64,000 nucleotides of DNA from Asterella californica. Lineage: Eukaryota > Streptophyta > Marchantiopsida > Marchantiales > Aytoniaceae. Below the pieces are notes generated by a model, which saw only the letters and a list, made by a program, of their open reading frames with translations, ran no database searches and was not told where the DNA came from. The position numbers and the translations under genes are program-made. This document shows positions 23,667-36,020 of this stretch, one piece after another. The DNA lies in assembly GCA_036924285.1 (NCBI GenBank), contig JAYKYS010000015.1, positions 868,001-932,000 on the forward strand. The letters are read 5' to 3'. Numbering within the stretch: position 1 is the first letter of the stretch; every line of letters starts with the position of its first letter.

Positions 23667-24701
23667 GCCGAATACGCATAAATTTACTTGACTCCACCCC
23701 TTGTATGTTTGACGGACTTGACCCCCCTCGTCTTAAAGTTTCGTTACTTTACTTCACCCGCCACCGGCAACCGACAGTTTTCCAAGTCACTCTGCCGTGT
23801 CAGAAAACATGTGGCATATACCTGGCAACACAGTCCGACGTTATACAACGATCATGCACCATTTCTCCCAACTGTTTCTCACTCGTCCACTTGGTCTACC
23901 AGTATGAATGCAACATTACCTTCTGGCCAAAAAGAAAGAAGAGGACAAGCTGGAAATTAGGATAAAATTCACTTTCTTTACTGGTTATAACCATTCCAGA
24001 AAAAAAGTTAATGTTGTTGACATGATAAAAATAATTAGAGAACCTTCAGAAATAAAAGTGTTTAGAAATTGATTAAAAAGAAGACAATGAATTTTAACAA
24101 ATCAAGGTGATACTTGAGCCAGCCGTGTGTACTTTTAAAAATACTAACTCAATTGTAGACCGCCTGTGATATTTGTCTGAGATTAAATAAAAAAGTTAAA
24201 TTTATATTTCTAACAGTATAAAGTTTATAGCACCTGGATGCATAACCATCAAAACAAAATAATAGAACTGTAAGTACTGAGAGAAGCAGTGCTCCACTTG
24301 CGAAATAAAGGAAGTAGAGCATCTTATAAAAATGTGTTCTCACTTTTATTTTTTCTTTTGTTTATATTCGATTTATAGATTTTTTTAAAAGATAAAAAAG
24401 AAAATAAAAGTGTGTTATGATACAACAATGCAGGTTGTCATTGGTCCGTGTCAAAAATAAAACTTTAATTTTTTATGTTAACTACCGTTTGAACATCAGC
24501 TAGGTGATTATGTAAGCTTATACATATCAGTATACCACCATGTCATATTGAAAAACTGTACTTTTGGCTGCAAAATATGTGTGACATGTATTTTGACGTG
24601 GCACGGTGACAGGGAAAACTGGCTATTGCCGATTGGGTGAGGTCAAGTAAATAACGAAACGTTAAGACGGGTGGGGTCAAGTAAATATCTGGCCGCATAC
24701 G
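23667..24701. mobile_element. Non-autonomous MULE-like element of 1,015 bp with 10-bp TSD
   Basis: The element spans 23677-24691 and is bounded by GCCGAATACG (23667-23676) and GCCGCATACG (24692-24701), a 10-bp target duplication with one mismatch. The ends are inverted repeats of about 130 bp (CATAAATTTACTTGA left, CAGATATTTACTTGA on the other strand at right). The left end holds three phased motifs at 23687 (CTTGACTCC), 23717 (CTTGACCCC) and 23747 (CTTTACTTC). Past these both ends have GACAGTTTTCC/GCCAGTTTTCC and GCCGTGTCA/GCCACGTCA. The interior is AT-rich and noncoding. By end design it is a deletion derivative or MITE of the 46-57 kb element's family. Confidence 0.8.
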
Positions 24702-27700
24702 TGTACGGCGTTTGAGCCCAAGAAAATCCGACGTTGCCATTTCCGTCCACGGAATAAGCAACTATTAAGTCCTTTCTCTAAAACAGTTTGTTTGTTCTCG
24801 TTTGTGGAGTTTGCTATAGGTTCAACTTTTGAATCATTCTTTTTTTCTTTTTTTAGAGGAGGTTTTTGGTTATAACACTAAAGTAAGTTTTTGTTTCAAC
24901 ACTAGATGCCAAAATATAATACAGTTCTCTATTTCATCTACTACGAGCCATCCGAAGTGAGACGAGTAAAAGAACGAGACGAAGTGATCCTTTCAGTCTT
25001 TACGGTTTTGTCATCTAGCAAAAGAAGGACCAAAAGAGATTTTTATTTTTATTTTACAGAAATAATATTTTTGATCGTTTTCTCTCTCTTTATTCTTCAC
25101 GTGAGACCGTTCACGATCCTCTTGATGCAATTCAGGACTCACGGCTTCTCGTTCACGTGAAACTCTGAACATAATACGATGATTTATCCAGTTTAACATA
25201 GGTTTGCATTAATTTACGGAGGATCAACTAATATTGAACTATCATACTTTTGCTAATAGTAAGATTTTTGGTCGTGAATTATTTACGGATATGTTTAATA
25301 ATATGAAAAATCTAGATACTTCTTTATCCTTAGACATGCAGTTTCACCTTCACTTCTCACTAAGTCTTGTCTTTTTTCTTCTCTATTGCCAAAACCTCAG
25401 GTTGCATACATATATTATTATATAGGCAGTTGATTTTGAGCCCTGCAAAATGAAATACAGTGAGTACATGAAAGTGATTATGGTAAATTACTGCACCCCG
25501 TATGCGGTAAGGAACTTTGTTCACTTAGTTTGGTATAAGTTTCTGTTGGAACACTCATGAGCATATGTAGGATCCATGCTTGTAAACATTAATTACGTGG
25601 TAGGGAAATTGCTTTTCAGAGTGTTAAGAAGTAGCAAAGCTTGAGGTTCGTTGATATTGTACTGATATAAAGTGGAACAACTTCATATATCTACGATATC
25701 TGCTCTTCTTGATTTATTTGGGAAGAAATATTATGTATATATCTAACAAATAATTAATGGAAACATGGAAACTTGTAACTCAGTCACAATCTTACAATCA
25801 TATTGCATTTTAAATAATATCTAAATATATAATGAAGGTCAAATGCTTTAATATGACCTTAATCCAAGGGATTAACAAAATACCTAACACTGCACATGAT
25901 GCATGGAGGCTTTAACTTTTAAGCAGAACCTTTTAAGTCTTTACATGTGAGCAATATGTGTCCCACTCCCAGCCAATACTTTGGCTGAATATAGCAGGCT
26001 CCAGTAGCAGGGAAATATACCATATACGCTCAACTAATGTTGAGCGTATATGGTTGTATGTAGCGTATGACGTGGATTGACCTTATTCCCATTCGTATAT
26101 GTTAAGCTCTGTTTACAAGGATTTAATTAATATTATAGTTCTTATCAATGGAGCAAAATTATGTCATTATAATTTTCATAGCCAAAGCAATATCAATTAG
26201 TAATGATTATTAATACCTCTAAATCCCTTGAAATTCGGTATGCTTTGCTATAGGACATATTAATGCTTCGACTCTCTTGAAGAGGAATATAAAACCTCTT
26301 CGGAACTGTGCTGAACCCACTTTACATTGCTAGGTCTATATATCCGGCCCTATATTGTGTTTCGGATAGAGGTTCCATACTATAGTATTTATCATTTTAG
26401 TTTTCTTTATATAACAATAAATTTTAAATGTACTGTTATGGAAGAATCAGATCCCGTGGTGCGGAGTCTTCCAAACATAATGTACTAATTTCTAAAAGAT
26501 GAGACGAGGTCTATTCCATATAAGAGAGAACACGCGACGCAATGAATAGCCAACGGATGGAAAGACCCCATTTCTCATCGTCATATAAGAACATATTTTC
26601 GAGGACATATAAGAAAAATGAATTTCTGTAGCAAAACAAAACCTGCATAACATTGAAAGCAAGTTGCAAGATTCAATGGTTAGATTAAATCCTCGCTTTA
26701 TGGAAGAGTACATGAGACTCGAGATTTTATGTGTAAAAGAGGTCTTATTATTAGCGCTGGGACAGTACCGGTTATCTTTGTAAACTGCCCCGTCTAAAAT
26801 TCTGAAATGCTGGCTGAGAAGAACCTTTTCTTGTATTTTGTTGATAGAAGATCAGATATTGAAAAATTACCTATTAATTCACTGATAAAATTATGATTTA
26901 ATTGGAAACAATAGGGATACAAATTACTATCATCGGCAAGTTACCTAAAACCATATGCATCCAAACTGCACTTCTAGGAAAATAGAGAGAAAAAATAAAC
27001 TTTAGAACAAACCACCAAAATAATCATGAGTAATTGGTTGAGAATAGTGAAAAATAGTCTACAATTTATAAATAAATAGAATACAGTTTACTAAAGCGCA
27101 ATGTCAAGAGACAGAGTGGTGCTAGAGTGAGTTTAGAAATTGTGACTTGTGATAACGTTCTCTAAATTTGTTTTAGTGAATTTAAAGAGGAAAGATGAAA
27201 AATAGAGTTTACTAAAGCATAGGGTTAAGGGAAGAGTGGTGGTCGACTAGGTTTGAAAATTCTGACTTGTGATAAAGTTATTTAAATTTATTTTACTAAA
27301 ATTTAGAAATTAGTTGATAACATGATTACACATGGTCACTTGAGTTACACAAAACCCATAAGTGATTCACTCGAAAAGAACCTCTTTTTGGTATAAAAAC
27401 CTGTGCATCTCACGAGTAGAAATATTTTTAATTTCAAAGTTTTAATTTATAGCTAACCTTTCCAAGACAAAGAACTAAGACAGAAACTGAAGCTCGTTGT
27501 ATATTCCATTCTTCTGAACTTGGAAGGGGTAATATGCATGCTAGTCAAGTTGAAAACCATCTATCCAAGTTCAGTTTCGTAACTATGCAAGTAAAACTGA
27601 AAATCAGTGACTAGGTGTTTGTCATCAAATTCCATGACTCCATCGTGTATAGGAGGATTATAGTCACGAGGTTCTCTACATTTGTGCGAATTATTTCTTA

Positions 27701-27772
27701 GCTGGGATGAAATTATTCTACAAGCGAATATGTCCTCAGAAAGACAAACTGAGAAGAAGATGGTAACAGAGA
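24702..27772. other. AT-rich intergenic DNA
   Basis: No gene is supported. It contains copy B of the dispersed repeat (27,000-27,550) and a short direct inverted pair around 26,020-26,050 (ATATACGCTCAAC / GTTGAGCGTATAT separated by TAAT). The remainder shows stop-rich frames on both strands. Confidence 0.55.
27000..27550. repeat. Diverged dispersed repeat, copy B
   Basis: Collinear with copy A at 22,430-22,860. This copy carries an internal duplication of the TTTACTAAAGC..GAGTGGTG..TGACTTGTGATAA block (about 27,080-27,170 and 27,205-27,290), so it is longer. No terminal repeats or target duplication were found. Confidence 0.5.
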
Positions 27773-28237
27773 CAAATTGAACAGAAATTTACTTGATCCA
27801 CCTCCCAAAAGGAATACTGGACTTGATCCACCTTCTCTTAACGATTAACTTCTTGAACGATTCTCAAACTGACAACCGGTCGTTTTCCAGGTGACTTTGT
27901 CACATCAAACGATGTCTCACTGTTACCACCATGCACTGTTTTTTTTCTCTTTGTGCTCGATGACGTCCAATCTCGATGTGGAACACTGCATCATGCCAGT
28001 ACTCATTGAAGCACAATCTTGCTTGTCCTCCCGCGCACTAGTCTAACACTGTAACACATCAGGCACTGAAAGTTGACATGTCCATCCGACTAGACTAGAC
28101 GTATGACATGACAAAGTCACCTGAAAAATGATCGATTGTCAGTTTAGGGGGTCATCAAGAAGATAATCATTAAGAGGGGGTGGATCAAGTCCAGCATTCC
28201 TTCTGGGGGTGGATCAAGTAAATTACTGCAAATTTAA
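27773..28237. mobile_element. Non-autonomous MULE-like MITE of 447 bp with 9-bp TSD
   Basis: The element spans 27782-28228, flanked by CAAATTGAA (27773-27781) and CAAATTTAA (28229-28237), eight of nine positions identical. Its termini, CAGAAATTTACTTGATCC and CAGTAATTTACTTGATCC, are the start of inverted repeats of about 130 bp. CTTGATC-type motifs lie at 27792, 27822 and 27852, exactly 30 bp apart, and the right end mirrors them. The repeats reach in to a shared AGGTGACTTTGTCA block. The interior between the repeats is only about 190 bp and has no ORF. Short, noncoding, with strong inverted repeats: a MITE of the same family as the 10.6-kb MULE. Confidence 0.82.
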
Positions 28238-29001
28238 ACAAAGTGGGTTTGCTACTGCTGGGTTATAATGATTAAAGAGTAATAATACAAAACTTATGTT
28301 ACGAGTTGCTTTGAAAAGTTCGGAAAAATGCATATGAGAGAAGAGGAAAAGAACAAAGAAAACTTTTAGAATATAATTTACTAAATGTAAATAGCCAAAA
28401 TTTAAATATTAAGATTAAAAGTTTATAATTAAAATTGGTTAACTTGGTTACACATGGCTGTTACGATCACAAAACCGTAAGTGTGTGATGATCCCTTTTC
28501 TGGTATGAACTTGGTTACCTTTTGTAGATAAAAATATTAACATAATTATATATCAATTTATGATTAAAAATTTCCAAGGAAAAAGTTAAAAGGTAAATGA
28601 AACTCGCAGTAATACCTCCTCCATCTTAACATGGAGGAGGCGCATTTATGATATTGACGCATCGTACATTTTTTGGCTTGGTGTCTCATTTCGATGCATC
28701 CCAAATTGAATTTCATTTCTTATAGCTTTCCATATGTCACTGCCTCTTCCATCTTCATGGAAGAAGACATGCGCAACATGTTCAATTAATATTCTGTAAA
28801 AATAAATTTATATTTCGATTTATATTTTCTCTAAATTATGAAGGGACCACGGTTCTATTTACGGAGGTGTATCTTCACGCGCAACACATGTGGTTATCTG
28901 TGGAACTCTCCGTATCTCTTAACACTCAAAAAATAGTTTTTATTTTTACATTAATTTGGCAGTTGTTTATAAAAGATAAATACAATTTATAAATAAATAA
29001 C

Positions 29002-29031
29002 ATAAAAAGTAAAAAGTAAAAAGTAAAAAGT
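29002..29031. repeat. (AAAAGT)n microsatellite
   Basis: Four to five uninterrupted copies of AAAAGT are seen directly in the sequence, within AT-rich intergenic DNA. Confidence 0.9.
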
Positions 29032-30600
29032 ACTATATAGATAAAAATTATTCGCAGAAAGCGAGTAACAACTCCCCGTTTCTCTAATAATTTTGACCGC
29101 GAGTGAAAACAACCGGGTCTATAGAACCTGTTCTCTCTCAAATCACTTGACGATGAATGCAAATGACACTGTCAAAAGGCTTTGACGATTTTAACCTTTT
29201 TCATGGATAACTGCAGTCGATGTACAACCATTATTTTGAGATTAATGTGGTGAAAAGACTTTCTGTGTATTGCCTGAATGCACAACCTACTCCAGCCATG
29301 ACGGGAACTAATTTCCGTCAGAAATTCTATAACTATTTTTTGGCTTGTCCTTTTGTTTATCTCCGCTCTCAAACTTAGGAAGGATGCATATTTCTTCACT
29401 CCCGCGGCGTATAGCCTCACATTCACGCTCGATTCGAATTTCGAAACCATTTAGTCATTCACGTCATGTTCTTACCCCTACCGTAGTCTCGGCCGCGCTC
29501 ATGTTTTCCACTCAAGTTACACCAACTAGGAGTCGATAACGTCTAGTGACCTTGTTAACCATACCTGCTCTTATCAGTTTAATATCTAACTAATATGGGG
29601 TCATCGACCTTTCACTATATGCATCTACTTATTTCTTTCACAGTCGAACTAGTCAGCTTGCTACTTCGGACTCGTCAGTCTCACGTCAGCCGCTTCAGAT
29701 TTTCTCTACTAGTCAAAGCGACACTGGCGAGTCCGAAGCTGCGAGCTACTTCGAACTCACTCCGCCACTCCAGTACAGTGATTCGGAAAGGTGTTTCGAT
29801 GTGTCTCTGAAATTTCGTTCTCCGATGCTAATCCGATACTCCCGACTCCGATATATTCATAACAGCTCGAAACTCTTAACCGATTGATGTACCAAAGGCT
29901 AATGAATGGAAAGGAAGTGAGGAAGGGCCTTTCATTCGAAAAGCGACGAAAGGGGGCTACTGCTATACTGGGCCCCGGCTCGAACCCTTCAGGTCCCTTT
30001 CTCGTTAAGCCCTTCCCGGTTGCAGAGTTCGAATCCTACGCCTCACCTGACGAGAACTATTATGAGCATGTTATGTTACAGGAGCGTGTGCCGATAGCCA
30101 GATACTTCAATTGCAAGCGGATTTGACGTAGTAATATTCCTGAAACTCATACAATGTGTACAAAGTAAATTTGGAACGAACGTGTCTACAACTGACATGA
30201 AGGTGACAATTAGAGAAAAATTCGATGATAACACCGAACGGCAGTAAATTCAGTAACATAGTTAATGATTGCAGTTTTCCACGACTAAGTTCGATCCCGT
30301 TTTGTATGTATGTCTTCTAAGCTTGCAATTTAAGCGAATATAGTCATTTTACAGTGTTTCCTAGAGTTATCGAATAACGACTGTTGCCAGCCACATCGTA
30401 GGACCCCGTTCGACACCAAGCTTACATGTACAGACACAGAAAGGTTCGATGAAATGCGTAAACTTCATATATACATCTCTGAGGTGAACACACTGTGCTA
30501 TCCGGATTTTATTATACTGTTATGAACTGAAGAGACCTTGGCAGAATTGAATATGCTTCATTCTCGAGTAGTTCAGCCACCCCATAGCTGAACTAGATGA

Positions 30601-30906
30601 GGCCGGCTATTGTAAGTACTTACAATGCATGGCTGGCCTCAAATTGCTGTTGATTGTGAGCACGAAGAGCTGAAAGTAAGTTGTAGAAGTAATATATTGA
30701 AGAAACTACAGTAACTGAGATCGAACGGAAAATATCACTTATCATTTAAGAGCCGGCTATTGTACATGTAAGTACTTACAATGCATGGCTGGCCTCAAAT
30801 TGCTGTTGATTGTGAGCACGAAGAGCTGAAAGTAAGTCGTAGAAGTAATATATTGAAGAAACTACAGTAACTGAGATCGAACGGAAAATATCACTTATCA
30901 TTTAAG
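30601..30906. repeat. Near-perfect 150-bp tandem duplication
   Basis: Unit 1 (30601-30750) and unit 2 (30751-30906) both start in a GCCGGCTATTGTA context and end in ATCACTTATCATTTAAG. They differ by a 6-bp insertion next to TGTA and only a few substitutions, so the duplication is recent. Each unit includes the palindrome GTAAGTACTTAC and a GGCTGGCCTC partner to its own GGCCGGC start. Confidence 0.9.
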
Positions 30907-30933
30907 AAAGCTGAAAGATAAATATCACTTATC

Positions 30934-30961
30934 ATAATAGAAAGCTGAAGCTTTCTATTAT
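30934..30961. repeat. Perfect hairpin, 13-bp stem, 2-nt spacer
   Basis: ATAATAGAAAGCT (30934-30946) pairs exactly with AGCTTTCTATTAT (30949-30961). It directly follows the 150-bp tandem duplication and shares the AAAGCTGAA motif with its edge. Confidence 0.8.
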
Positions 30962-31341
30962 AAGTAATGGATGTGTCCCCCAGTCAATATAGGTGGTGGA
31001 ACGTAGAGTTCTTGAAGACTTCGCATATATCATCCAAGATACAATTAACCAATATCTGTACCTTGTAGCAACTAGAAATGATCATAACATGTACAGATTG
31101 TCGAAAATCTGGAGACCCCAAAGCTTACATGATAAAAAGATAATGCTGTTCAAGTGACATACATCCTAAGGACTGATTCCTGAATTCAAGACATCTGAAC
31201 TTAAGTAGAACAGGAACATGCATTTCAATTTATCTCCATAGTTCAGAATCTGCAAAAGCACTCAAACATGAGTTTCATTGTGAGGATATCGCTATCCAAT
31301 TTCAAAGCGATAACATGATTTTCAAGTCTTCAACTTAATTA

Positions 31342-34300
31342 CTAATTAAGTGCGTCCAATGCTACGTATACTTGGTTGAAGAGCTTTTCAAAGTCATCAA
31401 ACATGGCCATCGAACAAACTTTTCGAACTTCCAGCATGGCCTTCTCGTGTTTGGAGTCGCCTCCAGCAGCTTCCGCACTAGCAAGACAATCCCTTGCCTT
31501 GATCCAAGAATCAAGCATTGGAGAGATATTCGCGGAGTTCTTGAGAAAACGCTTGAATGAGTGGATCGCCGTAGGTAAAATAGGGATACTCGTCTCAGGA
31601 CTAGGTTCCAGTGAAATTTCTTCGATGCACATGTGAGAATGGTTCTGTCTGGAACTTGTACCCGTTGTTCCGGGGGGCTGCACAAATGATGCTACAGAAC
31701 ATCCATCCAGTCGGAGAGTTTGTATTTCTCGTTTCTGATACTCTGTCCACTTATACAAATTGGCTGTGGTCAGTAATTTCGTGGATTCAACGTAAGATGA
31801 TCGGATCATCATTGACAGAAGTCTCATCCTGGCAAACCCGGCAATTATATGACACAGCGCGGTTTTCCCATAGTCTGGAATCTTCTCGTACTTTTCTGTG
31901 CAATGATCCAAAATCTCCGCTCCATCCACATAATTCTGCAGATACGACATATCTCCTGACCCTTGGCCGTGGGATCCCGTGCATATAACTTCTTGGTGTC
32001 GAGCAGTTTGGAGATATTTCATTCCCGCCTGTAGATACAGATCCGCTATTGGTCTTTCGTCCTCCATATTTGGGATGCGCCTGCGTAAGTCTGCTGCTGC
32101 CTTGATCAAAGCTGCAGCTTCCATCCTCGCATTCATAACCCAGAAAACAGCTTCTTCTCTCCTCATCGAGTTGTTCATCTCGACATTGCTGAAAGTTTGG
32201 TAACAAATACGATAAATAATTAGTAATGCTTAAGCTTCATTTACACTACAGCAAATCTACGGTAAAGTTGTCTTTTCAGTCTCCTCGAGCTCATCATAAT
32301 AATAATCTATGTTGGTACATTACTGGTGAGTACGCGCGTAGTTACTTATATCTAGTAATAGCACATCTAATGAATACTCTCAAGACAGCTGATGACTAAG
32401 AGCTTTTCGAAGAACAAATCAAGTTGAAACAAGCAGAAAACAGTAAAAATATCTGTACTAGAGAGAGCCAACCACGAACCAAATGTGCAACGGACTGAAT
32501 GAACTGGATCGGAGGACTGAATGAACTGGATCGGAGTACTCGGACTACAAAGCGATTAGATTGCTTCCAAGGTGTAATGAGATTCTAAGTCTTGAACTTG
32601 TAAACCTAATGATTAGTATATATGACATGTACCAGTTGGGAACGTCTAGTAAACTGTGTCAGGTTCAGTACGTGTTCAACAAACTGTAACTTAAAGGGTT
32701 ATAAAACTTCGACTCCAAAAAATCCCCAATCCTTGTTCCTATGAAGTGCTTTAGTTTCACTCTGATGAAAACCACATCCTGCAAACTGCAAAGTTGAACA
32801 TTAATGCAGCTGATCTTCAAACAAGGTTTGTGTGTGAATCGCACGTCTTTCGAATTCCTTATTAGTTAACAGTTGCTCCACTGATGCTTATCTGGATCCT
32901 CCTACTTTTAAGCTGACACCCATCACTTCAGAAAATTTCAGGTGGCCATCACTGCAAATATCCGAGGTATGAGCTAACAGAGATTGCTACGTACGCACCT
33001 CTCTGTAGCAGGCTGTTCCGGTTTCTTTACTCCAACCTCAACAACCTCCTGTCTACTTTCTTTTACATCGTTCGGTGTGTTATCCTTCGTTGGCAGCACG
33101 ATGTCTTGCGGTTTCCTTTCCTTTCTGGGAACCTCCGGTTTCCTATCCTTTGTTGGAACCTGATCAACATCCTCATGTCCCGGTGGAAAGACCTCTCTCC
33201 TATCCATTGTTGCAACCTCAACATCCTCCTGACGTTGTTTCCTTTCCTTCATTCGGACGTCAACATCCTCCGCTCTCCTTTTCGTCCTCTCAATCTCAAC
33301 ATCACCTGGTCTTTTCTTCTTGGTTGGAACGTCAACATTAACATCCGCCGGTCTCCTTTTCTTCCTGCGATCCTCAACATCAACATCTAGATGTTGATCT
33401 TCCGATCTCCTTTTCATCCCCTCAATCTCAACATGATCTGGTCTTTTTCTCTTGGTTGGAACGTCAACATCAACATCAACATCCTCCGGTTTCCTTTTCT
33501 TCCTGCGATCCTCATGATCACCATCTTCTGGTCTCCTTTGCGGATCCTTCGTTGGGACCGCAAAATCACCATCCCCCAGTGTCCTTTTCCTCCTGTTAAC
33601 CTCCTGTTTCGTTTCTGGCAGTCCGGAGTATTTTCGTTGATCCTTCAAAGCGCTGTGTTCCCTTTTTGACTTAGCATTTTCGGCTGCACCTGCCTGGAAG
33701 TTGGTTTTCATCCCACAATGGAAAGTCACTCTAAGACTTCCAATACTTGAACGTCCATGCTCGGACAGGTTCCGTCCATTCGAGTGGTCAGCTGTTCTAC
33801 ATTTTACATTCTCCCGCGTGCCAGTTTCCAGCGCCTGTTGCTTCCTCCTGAATTTACACTCTACATCTCTTGCATATTCTGGGTAAGATCTCCTTTTCCG
33901 CGGAATTGATTCACCGATGGATCCGGAATGTGCAGTAGTTTCTTTCCGTATCTTCTTTGCTTCTCCCTTCCTAGCACCACTACGTATACTACTGCTGAAA
34001 TATGCTTTCCCGGGTATCTTCTTTGCTTCTCCCTTCCTAGCACCACTACGTATACTATTACTCAAATATGCTTTCTCTGAGTGTCTGTCGACTGGACAGA
34101 TACGTTTGGGCAGTGCCATCGGATGCGAATCTGGATTGATCTCCACCGGTACCGCTGGTGGTTTGGATACATGATCAGAACAACTGGCCTTCAAGCTTAA
34201 GATTTCAAAATCAATCTTATCCATAGGCACGCCAAGTAACTTGTACGCAGCAGCTGTGGTTGTTTTCTCCGAAATCCTACAACTGCTCAATCCTGGAAGC

Positions 34301-34536
34301 CATGTCATCGCCCGACATTCCCAGTTCTCGGGCAAATTTTCCGCCTTCACGTCTCGGGCGCAAATCAGTCTCCACTTTTCACACTTGGAGCACTGTACCC
34401 AGTCGTCAAGACCAGTAGCGGACGAATGTGAATCTCGAGATGCTGCTACTTCCAACGACGGGTCTAGAACTGGAGTGCTTTGTAAACGAGGAACCTGACA
34501 CTTAGATGCTACCTTCGATTTCCTAACGGAAGACAT
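31342..34536 (-). CDS. CW-type zinc finger protein, 2 exons, 794 aa
   Basis: A plant chromatin-associated CW-domain protein; CW domains read methylated H3K4 (family knowledge). Exon 1 is 34536-32999 and exon 2 is 32188-31342. The AG|C codon joins in phase, giving 794 residues. The CW domain sits at residues 46-86 with the full signature W46, C49, C52, W55, W72, C74 and C86. The C-terminal region from exon 2 (AALIKAAADLRRR.., ADLYLQAGMKYLQTA.., ARMRLLSMMIRSSY.., FKRFLKNSANISPML) matches the helical C-terminal domain of the Arabidopsis CW family. The middle (about residues 140-500) is a lysine/arginine/aspartate-rich low-complexity segment built of internal repeats, including a duplicated SIRSGARKGEAKKI block and several DVDVPTK-KRP-DVEIE units. 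It is shorter than the roughly 1,300-1,600-aa angiosperm members. No truncation is seen. Confidence 0.85.
33130..34080 (-). repeat. Coding internal repeats in the CW gene
   Basis: Within exon 1 two adjacent blocks encode SNSIRSGARKGEAKKI and SSSIRSGARKGEAKKI (about 33,945-34,075). A run of degenerate units encodes RRKKRKPEDVDVDVPTKRK-like peptides (about 33,150-33,520). Units are in frame and charge-conserving, typical of slippage or unequal crossing-over in disordered basic regions. Confidence 0.7.
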
Positions 34537-35491
34537 GGTTGTACGATTCTTGTTACTTAACGCACGAGAGATCGATGTTGCAACTCAAGGGCCTCTAAGA
34601 GGGAGAGGATGTTCAAAAGCAGCATAGCCCCGCCAACGAGCTAGCAATAGTTTGCCTGGAGATGGTGAAGATGAGGCATACCGCCAGGAGGAGCCTCGAT
34701 TTGGCAGAGCCGCTGTCGACGAAGGCTGTCCGTTGGATTAGACAGCCTACCTTGGACCACATCGACGGCTCTTGTTCCAGTTTCATAATCATATTTAGGC
34801 AGTAGAATACTGTGGATCCGGAATTATCTAGTTGTCTCCTCATGATCAGGATCACCGATGTGGTCCATATTCATTTGAGTATATCGCACACAACACTACC
34901 AGAGCTGACTCAGAGGTTAATTAACGTTAAACTAATCTGAAGTCTCTTCACGCTCCAGTATAAAGATGCGTCGACATGGCAAGAATATACACGGCTGTTC
35001 AAAACTATATATAATATATATTGGAATTAACTTAAATTTAGCTGCCCCTCCTTCTAACTTTCTAACGGTGAGATCAGCAGAGTATTCCTTATAATAACGA
35101 ATTCGCGCAAAAATAATGAATTAAACCCATTAGCAAACTTTTTCAACAAAGTAATGCGAAAACGTCGATAAATTCAACGGTTGGCTATCGAAGTAGCGAA
35201 ATGCACTCTACAGTAGCAGAACTCAGACTCGCAGAATGCCAAGAGCTAAAAGAACTCGAGAAGAAGTTGTTTTTGTGATGTGTCGCGAATAGGTCCAGTT
35301 AAATATTATAGCAGGGTACCCCGAAATGTATATTCTAGTACTTAGCTTACACCGTTATAGGTTTATTGCGGAAGAGTACAACACATATGAAAAGATTTCG
35401 CTCATTAGGGATATATAACTGCGATAGCAGTATACGTACTAGTACAGTAACGGTGGGAAGATTAGGTTGTATGAGTTATAACTTTATTGTG
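34537..35491. other. Upstream flank of the CW gene, no gene
   Basis: This is probably the promoter and 5' leader of the minus-strand CW gene. The minus-strand frame at 34613-34855 has no domain. No other feature is recognised. Confidence 0.5.
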
Positions 35492-35784
35492 CAGGGATTT
35501 ACTTGATTGGACCCTCAGAAACGAATCTCGGACTTGATCAGACCTCTTTTATAATTCCTTTCTTGATCGGACCCCCAACCTGCAACAGCCTGTAAAACAA
35601 GTAACTGTGCCACATTAGACTACAGCTTGGACTATAGAAGCCACACCACGAAGATGCGAGCAAGTAACTCGGCCATGTCAGAGTACAACTCGGACTGTAG
35701 AAGCCAAACGACGAAGACGCGGGAATAGAAGTTCAGAAACTCAAGCCCACTCTCATAATCCGAGAAGGGGTACTCCTTCCCAGA

Positions 35785-36020
35785 GAGACGAAACATATAT
35801 GTTTCGTCTCTCCAGTGGGCAAAACATCGATGTTTCGCTCACTCTTATAATCGGACAAGGGGTATATCTTTCCCAGAGACCGAGAGAGAGGAGAGAGACG
35901 CAACATATATGTTTCGTCTCTCTAGTGGACGAAACATCGATGTTTCGCTCACTCTCATAATCGGACAAGGGGTATCTCTTTTCCAGAGACCGAGAGAGAG
36001 GAGAGAGACGAAACATATAT
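35785..36020. repeat. 110-bp tandem repeat with palindromes inside the short MULE
   Basis: ACATATAT landmarks recur at 35793, 35903 and 36013, exactly 110 bp apart. Each unit carries a CGAAACATCGATGTTTCG-type palindrome (one degenerate), an AATCGGACAAGGGGTAT block and a GAGAGAGGAGAGAGACG purine tract. Confidence 0.85.

Larger units (their letters stand above)
28238..31341. other. AT-rich intergenic region with tandem duplication and hairpins
   Basis: No gene is supported. Contents: a weak third copy of the dispersed repeat (about 28,380-28,630), an (AAAAGT)n microsatellite (29002-29031), a 150-bp tandem duplication (30601-30906) and a hairpin at 30934-30961. Short frames near 29,345-30,126 show no domain or splice support. 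The last few hundred bases are the 3' flank of the minus-strand CW gene. Confidence 0.55.

Noticed and set aside
30030..30060. T-loop-like GTTCGAATCCTACGCC suggesting a tRNA
   Set aside because: Flanking arms do not pair and no D-arm or anticodon arm is present.
29345..30126. Several plus-strand short frames
   Set aside because: Frames of 60-80 codons without domains in repeat-rich DNA; no phase-consistent splicing between them.
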